The notes beneath the pieces are model-generated. The model was not told the DNA's origin and made no database searches. It saw only the letters and a program-made list of their open reading frames with translations. A stretch of DNA of 64,000 nucleotides. Origin: Chroococcidiopsis sp. CCMEE 29 (GTDB lineage: Bacteria; Cyanobacteriota; Cyanobacteriia; Cyanobacteriales; Chroococcidiopsidaceae). The position numbers were made by a program, and so were the translations under genes. The stretch spans positions 1,353,001-1,417,000 of the forward strand of contig NZ_CP083761.1 of NCBI RefSeq assembly GCF_023558375.1, read 5' to 3'. The number at the start of each line of letters is the position of its first letter. Within the stretch, counting starts at the first letter, position 1. Shown here piece after piece: positions 63,053 through 64,000 of this stretch.

Positions 63053-64000
63053 ATGTTTCAACCAAACAGGCTAAGGCGTGGCATCGCGCTACTACTATTC
63101 TTGCTGATCACAATCATCCTGGTCACAGTAGCATCAGCCCAAATTAGTCTAGGCACACCTAAACCTGAAATTCGCGGCGTTTGGCTTACCAATGTTGACA
63201 GTGATGTCTTGTTTTCTCGTCAAGGGACAAAAGCAGCCTTAGCTCGGCTTGCTAAACTCAACTTTAATACCGTCTATCCTACCGTTTGGCAAGGTGGCTA
63301 TACCCTTTACCCCAGCGCCGTGGCAAAACGGGTGTTTGGCAAGTCTTTAGATCCAACGCCAGGACTACAAGGGCGAGATATTCTGAAAGAAATTGTCGAT
63401 CAGGGTCATAAAAAAGGCTTAACAGTTATTCCCTGGTTTGAATTTGGCTTCATGGCACCAGCGGATTCTGAATTAGCCAAGCAGCATCCTGATTGGCTAA
63501 CCAAGCGTCTTGATGGTACGACGATAAAAAATGAAGGTAGAGATGAGCGAGTTTGGCTCAATCCCTTTCATCCAGAAGTACAGCAGTTTATTCTCGATTT
63601 GATCGCTGAAATTGTTAGTAAATACGATGTAGATGGAATTCAGTTTGACGATCATTTCAGTTTGCCTGCTGAATTTGGCTATGACGAATTAACGGTGGGA
63701 ATGTACAAGAAAGAAATTAATGTATCTCCCTCCAATGACTTTCAGGAAACTTTCTGGGTTCGCTGGCGAGCCGATCAAATTAATAATTTCATGCAGCGGG
63801 TTTTCTCTACTATCAAAGCGATAAAACCAGATTGTATTGTTTCCCTATCTCCTAATCCTTTGCATTTCTCTTTACCGGCTCAATTACAGGATTGGTTTAC
63901 TTGGGAAAGGCGGGGTTGGATTGAGGAAATTGTCTTACAGGTGTATCGCGATGAGCTAAAACGTTTTACAACTGAATTAGAGCGTGCAGAAGTTGAGCTG
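63053..64000 (+). CDS. Family 10-like glycoside hydrolase (GHL10/DUF187), runs past the window
   Basis: The frame is open for 316 codons to the window end. A signal peptide (RLRRGIALLLFLLITIILVT, cut after ASA) leads into PEIRGVWLTNVDSDVLFSRQ, FNTVYPTVWQGGYTLYP, LTVIPWFEFGFMAPADSELA, VWLNPFHPEVQQFILDLIAE and DGIQFDDHFSLPAEFGYDE. These are the blocks of YngK-like proteins, a TIM-barrel family thought to act on cell-wall or surface polysaccharides. The acid in FDDH is a likely catalytic residue. The substrate is unproven. Confidence 0.92.
   Translation, partial: MFQPNRLRRGIALLLFLLITIILVTVASAQISLGTPKPEIRGVWLTNVDSDVLFSRQGTKAALARLAKLNFNTVYPTVWQGGYTLYPSAVAKRVFGKSLDPTPGLQGRDILKEIVDQGHKKGLTVIPWFEFGFMAPADSELAKQHPDWLTKRLDGTTIKNEGRDERVWLNPFHPEVQQFILDLIAEIVSKYDVDGIQFDDHFSLPAEFGYDELTVGMYKKEINVSPSNDFQETFWVRWRADQINNFMQRVFSTIKAIKPDCIVSLSPNPLHFSLPAQLQDWFTWERRGWIEEIVLQVYRDELKRFTTELERAEVEL

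Noticed and set aside
1-64000. CRISPR arrays
   Set aside because: I found no run of regularly spaced identical repeats. The only tandem repeats are heptamers, two 22-bp units, a 16-bp and a 61-bp duplication.

Overview
The window looks like chromosomal DNA from a cyanobacterium. HIP1 palindromes (GCGATCGC) recur in most genes, rpsB-tsf is followed by a cyanobacterial-type conserved gene and recG, and short heptamer repeats of the ATTTTGG and CCCTAAT kinds sit between and even inside genes. The genus cannot be fixed from the sequence. The region is unusually eroded. I count about fifteen insertion sequences from the IS1, IS4, IS5, IS6, IS110, IS630 and IS1595 families, two cases of one IS nested in another, and a dozen host genes that are cut, frameshifted or shortened.

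Layout. 1-1,579: a branched-chain aminotransferase gene cut cleanly by an IS5-type element. 1,804-7,095 (minus): recG, a conserved helical protein, tsf and rpsB, the stable core. 7,396-10,598 (plus): a YaeR-like VOC protein, a secreted protein with a duplicated domain, a gamma-glutamylcyclotransferase-like protein and a GC-rich aldo/keto reductase. 10,864-14,163: two same-orientation copies of a frameshifted IS1595 element that bracket a mazEF toxin-antitoxin pair. 14,870-17,603: two M16 peptidase genes, one with and one without the zinc site. 17,615-29,639: a cupin-type regulator divergent from a soxBDAG plus gmaS-like operon for N-methylated amino acids or methylamine, which is broken by an IS630 nested in an IS630 (in soxB) and by an IS5 and another IS630 (in gmaS). 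The last IS also clips an AraC regulator. 29,804-31,124 (minus): two probable integron cassettes (Uma2-like and YunG-like proteins) with two attC-like sites and no integrase. 31,257-35,019: three more ISs, one of which splits a small membrane-protein gene. 35,214-40,440: a clipped acetyltransferase, a plasmid-type protein, a frameshifted DJ-1/PfpI gene, and a NarK-type transporter 4 bp upstream of a bacterial nitric oxide synthase oxygenase. 40,630-43,496: IS1-type and IS110 elements. 43,884-46,941: ferric-reductase-like membrane protein, WD40 protein and vanadium haloperoxidase. 46,954-60,303: IS6, IS4-in-IS5, IS5-type and IS1 elements among a GAF protein, an MFS transporter, a symporter fragment, a decayed leucine-rich-repeat gene, a cupin, a phenolic acid decarboxylase, an HsdR fragment and a tRNA-Thr remnant. 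60,523-64,000: SDR, PIN-domain remnant, MAPEG protein, AraC pseudogene and the start of a secreted GHL10/DUF187 glycoside hydrolase.

The points most worth following are the NarK-NOS pair (an oxygenase with no fused reductase, next to a nitrate/nitrite-family carrier), the integrase-less cassette pair with attC sites, and the sarcosine/N-methylglutamate operon that was probably acquired and then shut down by successive insertions. Many insertions have exact target duplications and re-joinable reading frames, so the original genes can be rebuilt and the order of events read.
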